A stretch of DNA of 64,000 nucleotides, taken from Siphonodentalium dalli. Its lineage: Eukaryota; Mollusca; Scaphopoda; Gadilida; Siphonodentaliidae. Shown here piece after piece: positions 47,309 through 59,225 of this stretch. A program made the translations under genes and the position numbers. The notes below the pieces were generated by a model, which ran no database searches, had not been told where the DNA came from, and was given only the letters and a program-made list of their open reading frames with translations. Each line of letters begins with the position of its first letter. Within the stretch, counting starts at the first letter, position 1. Location: the NCBI GenBank assembly GCA_032622095.1, contig CP136067.1:42265549-42329548 (forward strand). The letters are read 5' to 3'.

Positions 47309-48060
47309 AAGTCACCAAATCATTTTGGTCCCCGTGGGAGTTCGTTGTGCGTGCACACAGTGGGAGACATGACCATTCTAGATTACGAATGTCAACTTGT
47401 GGCATAAAGCACAGTATAAAATACACATTCGGAGAAATAGAAAGTCGAGGACCTGTGTTTTGAGTCCCTTTAGAAGATGTAGGTGCCTTTAACAAATCGA
47501 CGAAGATGATGGTATCATTATAAGGAACACTTATCAACAAATTGATTGACATTAATTTACGACATGGTTTAATTGCATGTGAGTCCCCCGCACGGATATA
47601 CATTATTTGAAAAGCGAATCCTGTATACGACAATATCCATCGATTTCAACCTGAAGAATCTCCACTCTGGCACGCACAATCAACAAGCGCGTTTCTCAAA
47701 GGAAGATGTTCCAATTGCGTTGGAGGTTAGGGAAATAAGAGTCCATTATGTGGAATGGCGCATGTCATATTTAAATACATACCGCATCGCTGCGAATACA
47801 CATCATGCAATTATTGACAACTTGTCGCCGAAAATGAACACGCTATATATGAGCGTCATCGTACCAACTAATGAATCAATCATCCATCTTATATGTTCAT
47901 TGTATATACAATCAATCTCCCATCATATATACATGGCAATGTCAATTTCTCTGTTTTGATTATACAAATAACTAAATTTATATATAGACAGTATACACAC
48001 CGTTAAGGTCGCACTAAACTCTACTTTCAAATTGCCCTAATTATTGGTCTGGCCCATTTT
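47309..48060. other. Region with unassigned open frames on both strands
   Basis: A minus-strand frame 47308-47633 and a plus-strand frame 47573-47959 are each over 100 codons long but have no motif, repeat or clear splice site that I can name. They may be chance frames or decayed exons. Confidence 0.3.
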
Positions 48061-48490
48061 AGAAACGGGCTCCGTCCGTCCATTCGTCCGTCCGTCCGTC
48101 GTGCCGTTCGTCCGTCAGTCCGTCACACTTTTGAGTACCTTCATGGTGTAATCATTTCCTCCTACATATTTCATCCCAGAGATTTGTAACTACAGAATAT
48201 TGTTGCCCATATATTGAAGATGTGCAACATGTATATAGATGACGGACAAATTATTTTTTGACAGAGTTATTAACCCTTTTCGACTTAGAACATTTCAACT
48301 TGTTTTATAATTTTCTGTATGAGGGTACCTTCATGGTGTAATCAACTCCTCCTACAGTTTTGATCTTAGATATTTGAAACTTCAGAATATTGTTACCCAC
48401 ATATTGTAGATGTGCAACATGTATATATATGACGGAACAATTATTCTTTGACAGAGTTATTAACCCTTTTGAACTTAAACAAATTCAACA
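48061..48490 (+). repeat. (CCGT)n tract followed by a 188-bp tandem pair
   Basis: TCCGTCCGTCC-type repeats at 48072-48125 are followed by two units starting GTACCTTCATGGTGTAATCA at 48136 and 48324. Each ends GACAGAGTTATTAACCCTTTT. The combination looks like the 5' part of a dispersed repeat, class unknown. Confidence 0.75.
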
Positions 48491-49539
48491 TTTTTTTATT
48501 TCTTTAACAAAGCAGCATCGACTTGCCACGTTTTCGGGGGACACTGTGGTCAGCTGACCTTTTATTTATTTGTTAGTAGGAAACTCATACTTTTTTAAGT
48601 TTTATATAGCTTTCTGGGCATAAACTAATAAATACGAATCGAAGACCCCTGTCCGGAATCGCTTCTATCAATTAATATTTATTTTATTTCGAAGATTATG
48701 GTATAATATAAAACAATAAATTTGGGCTGTGTTACTACTCGCGTTCGTTCGGAGCGCATATCATGCGGCATAACTCTATCTAAAAATTCTCAAAATAGTA
48801 ACGAAAAAGTGTCTCGTTTAATTATCGCTTTATATAAGAAAATATTGATACACAATCAATATTGACTCCTATATATTATGTTATATCCCGGAAATATATA
48901 AAACTTTATTAGCAAGATATAGACCATTACTATTAGTGTACACGCTGCGCTTAAAGGATTGCTCTCCTGATTAATGCAACAAAACACCACCGGAAAGCCA
49001 CCCCTATTATGATCACAATGACCCAAATCCCATTACAATCGCGTAATAAATAAGCCGAGAAATAAATAATTAATACCCCCACTGGTTGTCGGCTATTTCC
49101 GTCGCAAATCCTCATATGACATCAAATGAGTAGACTAATTAAACATACGGAATCGGAGTCGGAGTTAATTGTGTCTACCTATGTGACGTCATCTGAGTGG
49201 TGATGTAAACTGAGCAATCGACATGAGTGCATGAGTCAGAGTGCAATGGAATTACTGCGGGGCATGTCAATAATAATATTGTGTGTATGCGGTGAATTGT
49301 CATCGTCCGGTGAGTTATCTTCGTGCACTTGTGATTTGTCATAAGTGCTGATTGGGACGTTATTGTTTGGACACAAATACAGAAGGCCGATTGAGCGGGG
49401 TAGATAATACTGTCGGGTCAAAAATAAAGATTACAAAAACACGTCTATATTCGGGTGCTTTTTCACGATGTAGTTTTAATGTTCCATATAAATGTCTTGA
49501 GTTCCCGTATATATTCACAGTTCCGACCGCCGGTGGGAT
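48491..49539. other. Stretch without recognisable gene
   Basis: Contains a sequence near 48630-48670 (AATCGAAGACCCCTGTCCGG) similar to 18113-18135 and 45212-45235. No supported coding frame. Confidence 0.45.
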
Positions 49540-50290
49540 ATGACGTGCTGGATTGAGCGCTCCAGTATATTCGCCCACCTGACGATCGGATTACTGACAT
49601 CAGCGGATTATGGATACGTCTATTGTCCCGCTGAAGTCAGGCTCGTGCTAAGCTCTCTCCATTCGGGACCCTGTCTGAACTGGACTTTACACAAGTCAGG
49701 CAACCGCATGGAGCTGTTCCTAGGATTACATGTCACACCGGCACGGTCCTTGGACGCAGGAGCACATCGGCTACCCACCGACACAGGAGGGGCCACCAAG
49801 AGGCAAGAGGCGGAAACGACGGAGACGGATCAAAAACCCACCCCAACGTCACCGAGACCACAGGAGAATGGAAGTCTGGTGTGCGAAGAAGCGGACGGCA
49901 CCACCACCAGCTGCACAGGGGGTGAGTGATGTCGCCAAGACGCTCCTTCCACAATCAACATCACACCAGCAACTCCACAGACCACAGATTGAGACAAAAG
50001 AACTGGCTATCTCAGCTTCTGCAGCAGAAGAGACCCCGGAACCACACGAGTCCTTCACCGCCCCGCAGACTCCGGAATTTCTTCAAATACCGGAGCATCG
50101 GTAGGAAGAAATCGATTGGGTCCTCGAGGAGTGCAGGAAGGCATCATAATTAGCTGAAGAGACACTTTGAACTTCTAGAGAAACACCAGACTCTCAAAGG
50201 AAAAAGAAGCAGCTTACCTCTCCTCGTCAGAAAATGCAAAGACACCACCATCGTCACAAGAGAAACCACCAAAGAAAATACGAAAGAAGA
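49540..50290 (+). pseudogene. Possible retroelement ORF1-like basic protein, frame disrupted
   Basis: This is the longest interval with protein-like, GC-richer composition in the middle of the window. The first frame (49540-49929) contains CPAEVRLVLSSLHSGPCLNW and GNRMELFLGLHV. An overlapping second frame (49730-50104) continues with PPTQEGPPRGKRRKRRRRIK, then a Pro/Gln/Glu/Thr-rich tail ending APQTPEFLQIPEHR. A third stretch further on reads SSQEKPPKKIRKKK before a stop near 50300. Arg/Lys-rich blocks and disordered Pro/Ser/Thr-rich segments are common in ORF1 (gag-like) proteins of invertebrate retroelements, but no zinc knuckle or RRM is visible. The frame changes would make it a decayed copy. 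Identity rests on composition only. Confidence 0.3.
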
Positions 50291-50638
50291 AAATCTAAAA
50301 ATTTGCTAAAAAAATTTACTCTTTTTTTTGTTGGTAATACTTACAAATTAAAGGCGAAAAACATGAGGGGTTAGGGGAGGCACTTTCATATAAATATTCA
50401 GTCATCTTTCGTTTATTCATTCGTGACAATGCAATGACGAAATGGTCCAGAATTTGTTCCGTCCACTTCGAAAAAAAGGTGTTTTAACTTGGTCCCAACA
50501 GTGGCTCCCGACGACAACTCAGAAGAGACGCAACACCCATATTAAACAAACAAACGGACGAGAATGCCATCCTAAGAAAAACGTCAACTCCCGTAAAGAA
50601 TATAAATTTGCCGGAGCGTCCAGTTTTGTATATATCAC

Positions 50639-51030
50639 ATAAAGAGCGTTTAATTTTACGAATTTTACGAATACATAAAATAGTAAATATTCACGATGAC
50701 AACTATTCTAAGTCGAATGCCCACTTTCCTTCACGATGACCCAATAAAGAGCGTTCCATGTTAAGTGTATTACTGATATGGTGCGAATAAAAAGCGTTTA
50801 ATAAACCGAAAATTGCTATGACTTTGACGGGTATATAAACATATATATCGAAAGTTCGTGTACATGTATTTACGTGTATTGGACCATTGGTGTAATAAGT
50901 AAATATTCACGATGACAACTAATCTAAGTCGATTCCCCATTTTCCTTTACAGTGACTCGATAAAGAGCGTTCCCTGTTAAGCCTATTCCCGATATGGTGC
51001 GAATAAAGAGCCTTTGTATATGTGATCACT
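50639..51030 (+). repeat. Second cluster of the ATAAAGAGCGTT motif within a 216-bp direct repeat
   Basis: AAATATTCACGATGACAACT starts copies at 50685 and 50901. Each copy carries two motif occurrences (50744 and 50787; 50960 and 51003), and another lies at 50639. Four of the five keep AATAAA-GCGTT or nearly so. Confidence 0.8.
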
Positions 51031-51186
51031 TATTAAACCGGATAATTATCCCTCCTTCAAAAAGTGTTAAATATGATTGGATTTTCAAACGAACCACGGC
51101 CAACTTAGATATATTTCATAATGATATTGTTATGCGTAATTGACACAAAGAGGTCGATGTTATATAAGCCGAATACCATATATACA

Positions 51187-51943
51187 TATAAACACCTAAA
51201 AATAAATCATGTCCCCCCTTAATATATTCGGTAATAGTTTACGAGATATTGGATGGATTTTGATGAAACTTTTCACAAATGATTTGTGGTACCAGAGACA
51301 TCAAGTGTGCTAAGAACTGTGCTCTGATGTGAGATATGGCTGAGTGAGCACTTTCAAAAGTTGCAAAAACGCAGGTAGAGTGATCATTGTCGTTTCGCTG
51401 TGCCTTGGCCCCCACTTCTCGCACGGATTTGGAAAATCCTTATCTGTTGGTGCATCAATGACCTACATGGTGGGAAACATGGTTTACTGAAAAATGGCTT
51501 CAAAGAGACTGATTTCATTAACTATGTGTTGCTTACGACATGAAACTTCTGAAAGGTGTCATTCCAAAGGAATGTGGTTAGACTGAATGGCCTGGGCATG
51601 CAGCGGGCATATTGTGTCCCGAAGATGACACGCATGTTATCGTGGACTCAGTGTCACTTTTGGACCACATTTACAGCATGGCATTAACAACGTGTGTGAA
51701 CAATGGAACAATGGAGTGACTCCCCACTCTGCGTCAGTGTTTTGCAACTTTTGAAAAGCACCCATCTTCCATTCAATTCGTGCTCAGCCGGCCATAATAT
51801 AACTCACAGGACGGTGCCTCGCACAGGCTGTGTCTCAGATACCACTAAATATTTGCGTAAAGTTTCGTCAAAATCGATCGAATATCTCATAAAATATAAC
51901 CAAATATATTAGGGGGGAATTTCTATTTTTTGAAGTGTTTATA
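51187..51943. mobile_element. Foldback element with ~200-bp diverged terminal inverted repeats
   Basis: TATAAACACCTAAAAATA..CCCCCCTTAATATATT at the left pairs with AATATATTAGGGGGGAA..GTGTTTATA at the right. Pairing continues inward through GAGATATTGGATGGATTTTG and AACTTTT(C/G)AAAAG(T/C). The spacer is about 300 bases. No transposase is present. Confidence 0.75.
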
Positions 51944-52864
51944 AACTGGCAAGCAGCACAAGGCAGTGACAAATTAACACATCATCGACATCAACGTTCG
52001 AAGACTACAACTCAACAACGGACATTGATCCCGACTACATCCCGATGGATGAGATCGTTTTGTTTTGATAGTAACAGGAATTCCCCTAATCCGCGCTACG
52101 TCATTATCACGTATTAAATCATGTGACCGCACCGGTCGCTGATCATGTGACTTCAATCACGTGACTTCGCCTGCAATATAAGATCTTTGGCATTTTTCGT
52201 ATTTTTTTTGTTTTATTACAAAAACAAAGTTAGCGATCAAACGCAAGATTATTTAAGCAAATTGGACATTTTAATTATATAATATAGGTATATTGAAAGA
52301 AAATACTAACACATTTTCAGAATAATATTCCTTTAATCTGGTAGATACCGCAAAGCGAATTCTCACTGCGCACGATTAGCCATGCGTTGTCCAGTTCAAT
52401 AATCATATACATACTCTTCGTCGGCATTGCTGCGAAACGATATTGGACCTACATGTATTTTATTAAGAGAAATAGCTAAACCTATATATAAAGTGAAGTT
52501 TATCAGTTTCTGACTTTGGTAAGCCGGCCAGTAGCGGGTTACAATAGTCAAATCGAACAAATTTATTTAAAAATCCTCAAGAATATACTATAGTATTGTA
52601 TAATAAGTGTATGAATGGGAAATTATCCACAAAACACACTTTGTGTAAGTGAAAATCCTGTTCAACGCTGGTTTGTTTATCAGCAGAAAGTCACGAAGTT
52701 ATCCGTAGATTATAACGAAATAATAAATGTATTAACGAAATAACACCCTTCGTCGCAGCTATTATAGATAATATATACAACAGAAGGACCTAACCAAAAA
52801 ATGGGAAAAGTACGAAAGCACATTATAGGGGCGCCGAAACACCACCGCACCCCCAAATATACAA
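51944..52864. other. Stretch without recognisable gene
   Basis: Short CACGTGA/TCACGTG-like words cluster at 52110-52170, but no gene is adjacent. Confidence 0.45.
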
Positions 52865-53022
52865 ATACACAACTCGTTATAACGACTTGTTGGAAGTAGT
52901 TCTAACGACTTGTAGAAATGAAAACAAGTCATTTTAGCGACAAGTCGTTATAACTTGTAGTCGTTATGACTTTCAACAACTCACTATAACGAGTTGTCGG
53001 AAGTCGCTACAACGACTTGTAA
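52865..53022. repeat. Cluster of ACAACTCGTTATAACGACTTGT palindromic words
   Basis: Variants of AACGACTTGT and its complement occur about nine times in 160 bases in both orientations, giving several overlapping stems. Immediately downstream is the reverse transcriptase fragment. Confidence 0.8.
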
Positions 53023-53054
53023 GTGTGGTGATGTTTCCGATGACCCTAATGCGC

Positions 53055-53321
53055 TGTCGCTTTCACACAAGGCACTCGCCTATTGCTGCAGGGCTGGTGG
53101 TCACGGAAGCCTTCAACGAGAGTAAATACAGCGGATGTAACATAGTACTAGAAACACAAGATGCCGAGAAAGCATTTGGTGAGGTATGGTATAATGGCCT
53201 ACTGAGAAAGATATACCACGATGGGGACATGTACATGGCTCCTACTGCACACTCTTCACCAAGAGGCATAATTATACTAACTCAAGTTCAAAAACAACTA
53301 CACCCAAGATATTGCTATTAA
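53055..53321 (+). pseudogene. Reverse transcriptase fragment (motif A region) of a non-LTR retrotransposon
   Basis: The plus-strand frame reads FHTRHSPIAAGLVVTEAFNE, then SKYSGCNIVLETQDAEKAF, then GEVWYNGLLRKIYHDG. This fits the fingers-to-palm stretch of LINE reverse transcriptases: a helix ending TEAxxESK, then the motif A strand with the catalytic aspartate in DAEKAF, then VWxNGLLRKIYHDG. The second, usually conserved aspartate of AFD is glycine here. Only about 65 residues match; motifs B (SPxLF) and C (YADD) are absent, and similarity stops near 53262. The fragment runs directly into a family F end. It is a short relic. Confidence 0.7.
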
Positions 53322-53337
53322 ACCAGGAATAATTTTA

Positions 53338-53515
53338 TTATTTCAGCTATTTTCTATTACTCTATGGGCACCTTCTGAGACACAGACGTTCCAAATGGTG
53401 ATGAATTATAGTATTTTAATCATATTTTATGACATATTTATCAAAATCGTATATCTTGCAAGGTACTATAACCAAAATAATCGGTGACTCGAACATAAAT
53501 TAAGTGGGTCTTTAA
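53338..53515 (+). mobile_element. MITE family F, 3' fragment
   Basis: TTTCAGCTATTTTCTATTAC to AAATTAAGTGGGTCTTTAA matches 5271-5437. The 5' half and left terminal repeat are missing. Confidence 0.75.
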
Positions 53516-53984
53516 CATGCGACAAAAATATATAGACAATCTAGAAAAATTCCAGAGCAACACTTTAAAGAGCCTTCAAAGCCGCCTACCGGATAAGCGT
53601 CTATATGTAGCAGTTTTTAATAAGCAGCATATGCCCTAACCTGTGTACTCTCAGTGCACGTAATCATTGACATTATTTATTAATATTGCATAAACAAAAG
53701 ACTCCACGAACGAGCACTAGCCGAAATGCAACTAATAGTCCGACCGCCAAGTCACAAATGCTTGTTTTCGCGTATAAATTCGGAGCATCGTTCTGAAGAA
53801 CCCAGCAGCTGACAGGCTGGCGGCCTTGAGGAATTTAATACATTTGATTTAAATAAAAATGGCAATCAAAATGGCCATCCCTGCCACAATTAAATGGCTT
53901 CTATTGGATATGAAGCGGGAAACCATAGAACTAGCACTATGATTATGTTCTTATGATATATTTGTGTCATTTCAACCGAGTTTT

Positions 53985-54460
53985 TCGGTACGCCTCGTCG
54001 ATTACAAGTAATTTGCTTAACTGCAACCAGTGAACTGATAAACGGTATTTTTAACTGCTGAACTGGTCAATTACAGGTCATTCGCATAACCCACGCACGA
54101 CTATCTTCGTTACAATTGGGTTAAATTTAGCTGCGGGACCTATACCGACGATGGTCGCTATAATTGAGTTAAATTTGTTCGATGAACTGCTGAATGGGTA
54201 TGGCGGTCGGTGAAATGGATTCCTCTTTCTGATTAGGTTATATCCCATCGATTACAAGTCATTTGCCTAACATCTTATATACTATCTTCTTTATATTTGA
54301 GTTAAAGTGTTCGGGAGAATCTGGTAAACTGTTGCCTATGAACTATACTGAATATGCTTTTGAACTGCAAAACCGGGTTGGACGTCGGTCAAATGGTCTT
54401 CCCTCTCTGTATTTAGGTAAAACACACCAATTACAATTCATTTGCCCAACATTTAACTTA
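53985..54460 (+). repeat. Diverged tandem repeat, ~180-bp period
   Basis: CGATTACAAGT(C/A)ATTTGC(C/T)TAAC occurs at 53999, 54068, 54249 and 54428, with ATTGAGTTAAATTTGTTCG-type words between. The units are strongly diverged, so the array is old. Confidence 0.65.
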
Positions 54461-56212
54461 ATATTGTGCTGGAGCGTTATTTTCCCGGTTCTTCCCCAAT
54501 AGAACCCACCTTCTTGCGGCAGCGAATAATAATATGTTTAATTTAACCCAAATTTCTCAAATTCAACAATGCTGTCGCTGGGTCAGTCGGTGGATTCTTC
54601 AGACCGATACCCTAGATGAACCGGAATCCACAAAGAAAAAAACTTCATATACGCGAAAACAGGCATTGGCAAAAAATACCGATTTGGCTGCTGGACTATA
54701 ACAGTTAAAATTAACAACAGTCACATCTGGTTCATAAAGGATAGAGCAATAACAAGACAATATAATCTCGCAGACCATTAAACAACAATGTTGGATAAAA
54801 TAATGGACATATCATCTGCTACCAAATAGAAAATCATATGCAAACATGCGATATATCAATACTGGCACAACATCAACATGGAAAAAGACAAAACATGGCC
54901 GCTATCAATGGCATTCAAATATTATGGTTAATTGGGTCATGTTTCCGGATATTTGGTGAACAAAGAACTTGAACAATGCATAATTATTAGATCGAATAAA
55001 TGATAGTTATGAACATAACTGGTTTTACGCGAAAGTTACCATTATATACAATGCAGTTTACTATAGTCACATTCCTTAGATTCAGTATTAGAAAATGTTA
55101 ATTGTTACAACGGTTGAGCAATCAAGGGGTTAATTAAAAGTCGTGGGCAGTTAGAGAGTAGAGCAAAATTCATGCAATGGTTCAAGACAAAGTCATCAGT
55201 GCAGGCATCGGGGGTAATTTAATCGATCGTCTTTCTCGGTCAAGCCTAATTAAAAAGCAATTAAAGGGAAAAGTCTTGTAATCCGATAATCTCAACCAAT
55301 CGGAAACAAGAACGACCCAAAGAATCTGGGAATTGGCCAGGGAAGAAAACCCTTACAGACGTGAGTTTTCTCATATAGTGCATGACAGGTAATGTAAATT
55401 TCTCTGTTATAACTTTTTACCAAATAGATTAAAATACTGTGTTTTAAGTCAAATTACACATTGAAGGGATATTGGCACACTTTCTTTTACCCATCCTCCT
55501 CGCCCATAAAAAGTCAACATTTATAATTAAGATGTTAAAGAGATCTTCTGTCGTCACGATCTGAGTGGCTTGCATACACATGATTATCTCTATATATATC
55601 TGTGGTGTGTGAGAATGATTGCGTGTGAAAGGATGTGTTTATGGTATAAGTCCGGGCGAGTTAGCCATACCTTGTTACAATGTAAACATATAGTCTTTAA
55701 CCTCAACTATTGTGTCACATTTAATAACAAGCAGCTCCCTTGAAGTGCTAATCTTTGATTGGGGACACTGAGACATTGAGTCTAGGTTGAAGTAGAGGCG
55801 CTCACTTAAAGTATCGATGGGAAAGCATCGGTTTATGGTGCTTAACTAATACCATTAGTAGATTGGATAGCACTCTCTTGTGGTAGGGATACAAGCTCGC
55901 TAATGAAGCAATGGGGATTCAAGGGTTAATATTGAATGGAATATGAACGTATTGCTTGTTTGTGTAAGCATCGATCGTTTGTTGCTTAGCCATACCACTG
56001 GTGGATTGGATCATGCATGCTCTCCAGGACAGGGGATCCAAGTTTGATAATGGTTGGGAACAAGTGCGTAATTTGTTATATAACAATACACGAAATTGGA
56101 CTATTTTATCATGAACGTCGGCTATAGAGTTGTGACACATTCCTTCCAGATCTGGATATAATCATCCGCGAAAATGAGTTATAATTATATACAGTAATGT
56201 AATAGCATTCAG
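54461..56212. other. Stretch without recognised exons; weak tRNA-like words
   Basis: Two related segments at about 55843-55905 and 55993-56060 share AGTGGATTGGAT(A/C)..GCTCTC..GGGGATCCAAG(C/T)T. This loosely recalls the A- and B-box spacing of tRNA-derived sequence. Exons upstream of the 56213 exon would be expected here or further left; I could not identify them. Confidence 0.35.
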
Positions 56213-56659
56213 TTTGGTACCCTAGGACCTTTTGGTACTCTAGATGACATATATGAAATATTTTATCTAAGAGTGATTGATATGGACCATGACCTAAGAG
56301 GACTCATTCTTAGCGATGTTTCAATGAAACTAAAAAAGCAAAGTATGGTGATATCGAGTATGGACGCGGCGTGTGAGATATGTGCAGACAACCCTGGCGT
56401 GACATCTTCTAATTTAACTCGACTCAACACGCCAACGAAGGATGAACATGCCAAAAAGAACTTGTTCGACGAAGCAGATTGTGCGATGGGAGAATCGTAT
56501 GGACTGTCTAATGAGCCTTCCGTGACAAATCATGACATGTTCAAAGATTGTCAAATACCTTTTTGTCCGGCTGAGATAAAAGATATAATGTCAGAAATCA
56601 ACCAACTTCTTCCATCAGCTTTAGACACACTGGGAAAAGATAACCGACTAGATGACTGA
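56213..56659 (+). CDS. Probable 3' terminal exon of an unrecognised protein-coding gene
   Basis: After an acceptor-like AGCATTCAG (56204-56212) the frame is open for 148 codons to TGA at 56657-56659. It starts FGTLGPFGTLDDIYEIFYLR and continues VIDMDHDLRGLILSDVSMKL. A lysine-rich helix KLKKQS is followed by a DAACEICADN segment. The C-terminal 80 residues are acidic: TRLNTPTKDEHAKKNLFDE, then MGESYGLSNEPSVTNHDMF, then IKDIMSEINQLLPSALDTLG, ending GKDNRLDD. An FGTL..FGTLDDI doublet sits at the start. No known domain is recognised, and no transposon protein motif is seen. The upstream in-frame stop (TAA at 56195-56197) limits the exon. The last 245 bases of coding sequence plus about 510 bases of 3' sequence are tandemly duplicated downstream. 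I infer a real host gene whose earlier exons lie outside my recognition. Confidence 0.5.
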   Translation, partial: FGTLGPFGTLDDIYEIFYLRVIDMDHDLRGLILSDVSMKLKKQSMVISSMDAACEICADNPGVTSSNLTRLNTPTKDEHAKKNLFDEADCAMGESYGLSNEPSVTNHDMFKDCQIPFCPAEIKDIMSEINQLLPSALDTLGKDNRLDD

Positions 56660-57119
56660 TTATCTTTTCTCAGACATACCGGTTATATCTGTGTGCATTT
56701 GGTTTTAAGGAAACAAACTAATTTCCTGCAGTGCTAGAATGTTGTGTTACATATTTATATGTGGTAAGACAATGCATCAACCCTTATTTTGTGAGAAAAA
56801 TGCCAGGAAACGGAGTTCTCATTGTTTAGAAAACTGGTTTTCTCTTGTTTTGAGGAAATATATTTTCTAAGTGTATTACAAAAACACTTTCGACTCACTT
56901 GATATAAGAAATTACCTTTTCTAAATGTTAGGAATTGCAAGAAACACAACTATAAGAAAATCTGATGCAAGAAATGTTTTTAAGTATTTTCCCCAAGATG
57001 ATATTTCTTGTTTTAAGAGGTTTTTCTCTCAAATTAGGAAAATCCTTTTTGGCAATGCAGCTGGAACATTTCCATTGTTTTCCAATGAGAAACATCTTGT
57101 TTAAATTGTTCATTCATGT

Positions 57120-57435
57120 CGTGAGATTTATGGAATGTTCAAATTCTAAGGAAATGCGGTATCCACCAACAAGGCGATTCTGTTCTAAGATAACTCGACT
57201 CAACACGCCAACGAAGGATGTACATGACAGAAAGAAATTGTTCGACGAACACGATTGTGCGATGGGAGAATCGTATGGACTGTGTAATGAGCCTTCCGTG
57301 ACAAATCATGACATGTTCAAAGATTGTCAAATACCTTTTTGTCCGGCTGAGATAAAAGATATAATGTCAGAAATCAACCAACTTCTTCCATCAGCTTTAG
57401 ACACACTGGGAAAAGATAACCGACTAGATGACTGA
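57120..57435 (+). pseudogene. Duplicated terminal-exon segment, copy 2 (frame intact)
   Basis: From 57191 the sequence repeats 56415-56659, with the frame open to the same stop. Changes relative to copy 1 give DVHDRKK for DEHAKKN, EHDC for EADC, and C for S in YGLCNE. Upstream the frame runs into VVRFMECSNSKEMRYPPTRR, which is not present before copy 1 because it derives from the 3' part of the repeat unit. It has no start of its own, so it is probably non-functional unless spliced via the AG at 57188-57189. Confidence 0.6.
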
Positions 57436-57879
57436 TTATCTTTTCTCAGACATACCGGTTATATCTGTATCCATTTGGTTTTTAAGGAAACAAATTAATT
57501 TCCTCTAGTTCTAGAATGTTGTTACCTCTTTATATGTTGTAAGACAATGCATCAACCCATATTTTGTGAGCAAATGGCGGGAAACATAGTTATAATTGCT
57601 TAGAAAGCTGGTTTTCTCTTGTTTTGAGAAAATATATTTTCTAAGTGTATTACAAAAACTCTTTCGACTCACTTGATATAAGAAATTACCTTTACTAAAT
57701 GTTAGAAATTGCAAGAAACACAACTATAACAAAATCTGATGCAAGAAATGTTTTTTAAGTATGCTCCCAAGATAATATTTCTTGTTTTAAGATTTTTTTT
57801 TCTCAAATTAGGAAAATCCTTTTTGGCAGTTTGTTATCCAATGAGAAGCATCTCGTTTCAATTGTTCATCCATGTCGTG

Positions 57880-58175
57880 AGGTTTATGGAATGTTCAAAT
57901 TCTAAGGAAATGCGGTATCCACCAACAAGGCGACTCTGTACTAAGATAACTCGACTCAACACGCCAACGAAGGATGAACATGCCAAAAAGAAATTATTCG
58001 ACGAACACGATTGTGCGATGGGAGAATCGTATGGACTGTCTAATGAGCCTTCCGTGACAAATCATGCATGTTTGAAGATTGTCAAATACCTTTTTGTCCG
58101 GCTGAGATAAAAGATATAATGTCAGAAATCAACTAACTTGTTCAATCAGCTTTGGACACACTGGGAAAAACCGAC
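57880..58175 (+). pseudogene. Duplicated terminal-exon segment, copy 3 (frameshifted)
   Basis: It matches copies 1 and 2 until ACAAATCATG, where one base is missing relative to them (CATGCATGTTTG versus CATGACATGTTCA), moving the frame into a premature stop. Later a small deletion shortens GGGAAAAGATAACCG to GGGAAAAACCG. It is clearly not functional. Confidence 0.75.
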
Positions 58176-58624
58176 TAGATGACTGATTATCTTTTCTCAG
58201 ACACACCGGTTATATCTGTATCCATTTGGTTTACTTTTTAAAGAAACAAATTAATTTTCTGTAGTGCTAGAATGTTGTGTTTTATCTTTATATGTGGTAA
58301 GACAATACATCAACCCTTAATTTGTGAGAAAAATGCCGCGACACGCAGTTCCCATTGTTTAAAAATTGGTTTTCTCTTGTTTTGAGAAAAAAAAAATTCT
58401 TAGTGTATTACAAAATTTCTTTCGACTCACTTGATATAAGAAATTACCTTTTCTAAATGTAAGAAATTGCAAGAAACACAACTATAAGAAAATCTGATGC
58501 AAGAAATGTATTTAAGTATACTCCCAAGATAATATTTCCCTCAAATTAGGAAAATCCTTTTTGGCAGTGCAGCTGTCAGCTGGAACATTTCCATTGTTTT
58601 CCAATGAGTAACATCTAGTTTCAA

Positions 58625-58806
58625 TTGTTCATCCATGTCGTGAGATTTATGGAATGTTCAAATTCTAAGGAAATGCGGTATCCACCAACAATGCGACTCT
58701 GTTCTAATATAACTCGACTCAACACGCCAACGAAGTATGTACATGCCAAAAAGAAATTATTCGACGAACACGATTGTGCGATGGGAGAATCGTATGGACT
58801 GTCTAA
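58625..58806 (+). pseudogene. Duplicated terminal-exon segment, copy 4 (cut by a transposon)
   Basis: Follows the other copies to GGACTGTCTAA, then enters the terminal repeat of the element at 58807. Sequence resumes at 60820 with CAATGAGCCTTC and jumps straight to the 3' part (AAATTAATTTCCTG), so the rest of the exon is deleted. Confidence 0.8.
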
Positions 58807-59077
58807 AGCTAGCCACACATGCTTGCGTATGCGTTAGCGAAAATAATCGGATCCGTTCGTCGTGCGAATGTACCCACACATGTTTGCGTTATCGTTCCGT
58901 TGGGGTCATGCGAACGTTGTCCTATAGTGATCGTTTCAGTCACTTCACCATGGATTTACAGGAGGAGGAATTGTTATATATGAATAAAATGTCAACAATG
59001 AATTGATAGCACAATATACTCACCATCTATGGAGGAATTGCCCATCTTCTCGGGGAGGGGGGGGGGGTGGAAAAAAA

Positions 59078-59225
59078 TTACGGATACAAGGTGGAAATTT
59101 TGTGTTTTTCAGTTTTGGGGACCCACCACCCCGGGAGCGTAAGTTTTTCCACCAGGTCTGGGACACCCACCCGGGAGTGTAAGTTTTTTTTTCCACCCAG
59201 GTCTGGGACACCCACCCCCAAAATT
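59078..59225. repeat. Two tandem copies of a ~45-bp Pro/Gly-coding unit
   Basis: CCCGGGAG(C/T)GTAAGTTTTT..CAGGTCTGGGACACCCAC occurs twice (from 59131 and 59170) inside the Harbinger-like element. A related GGACCCACCACCCC precedes them. Confidence 0.7.
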
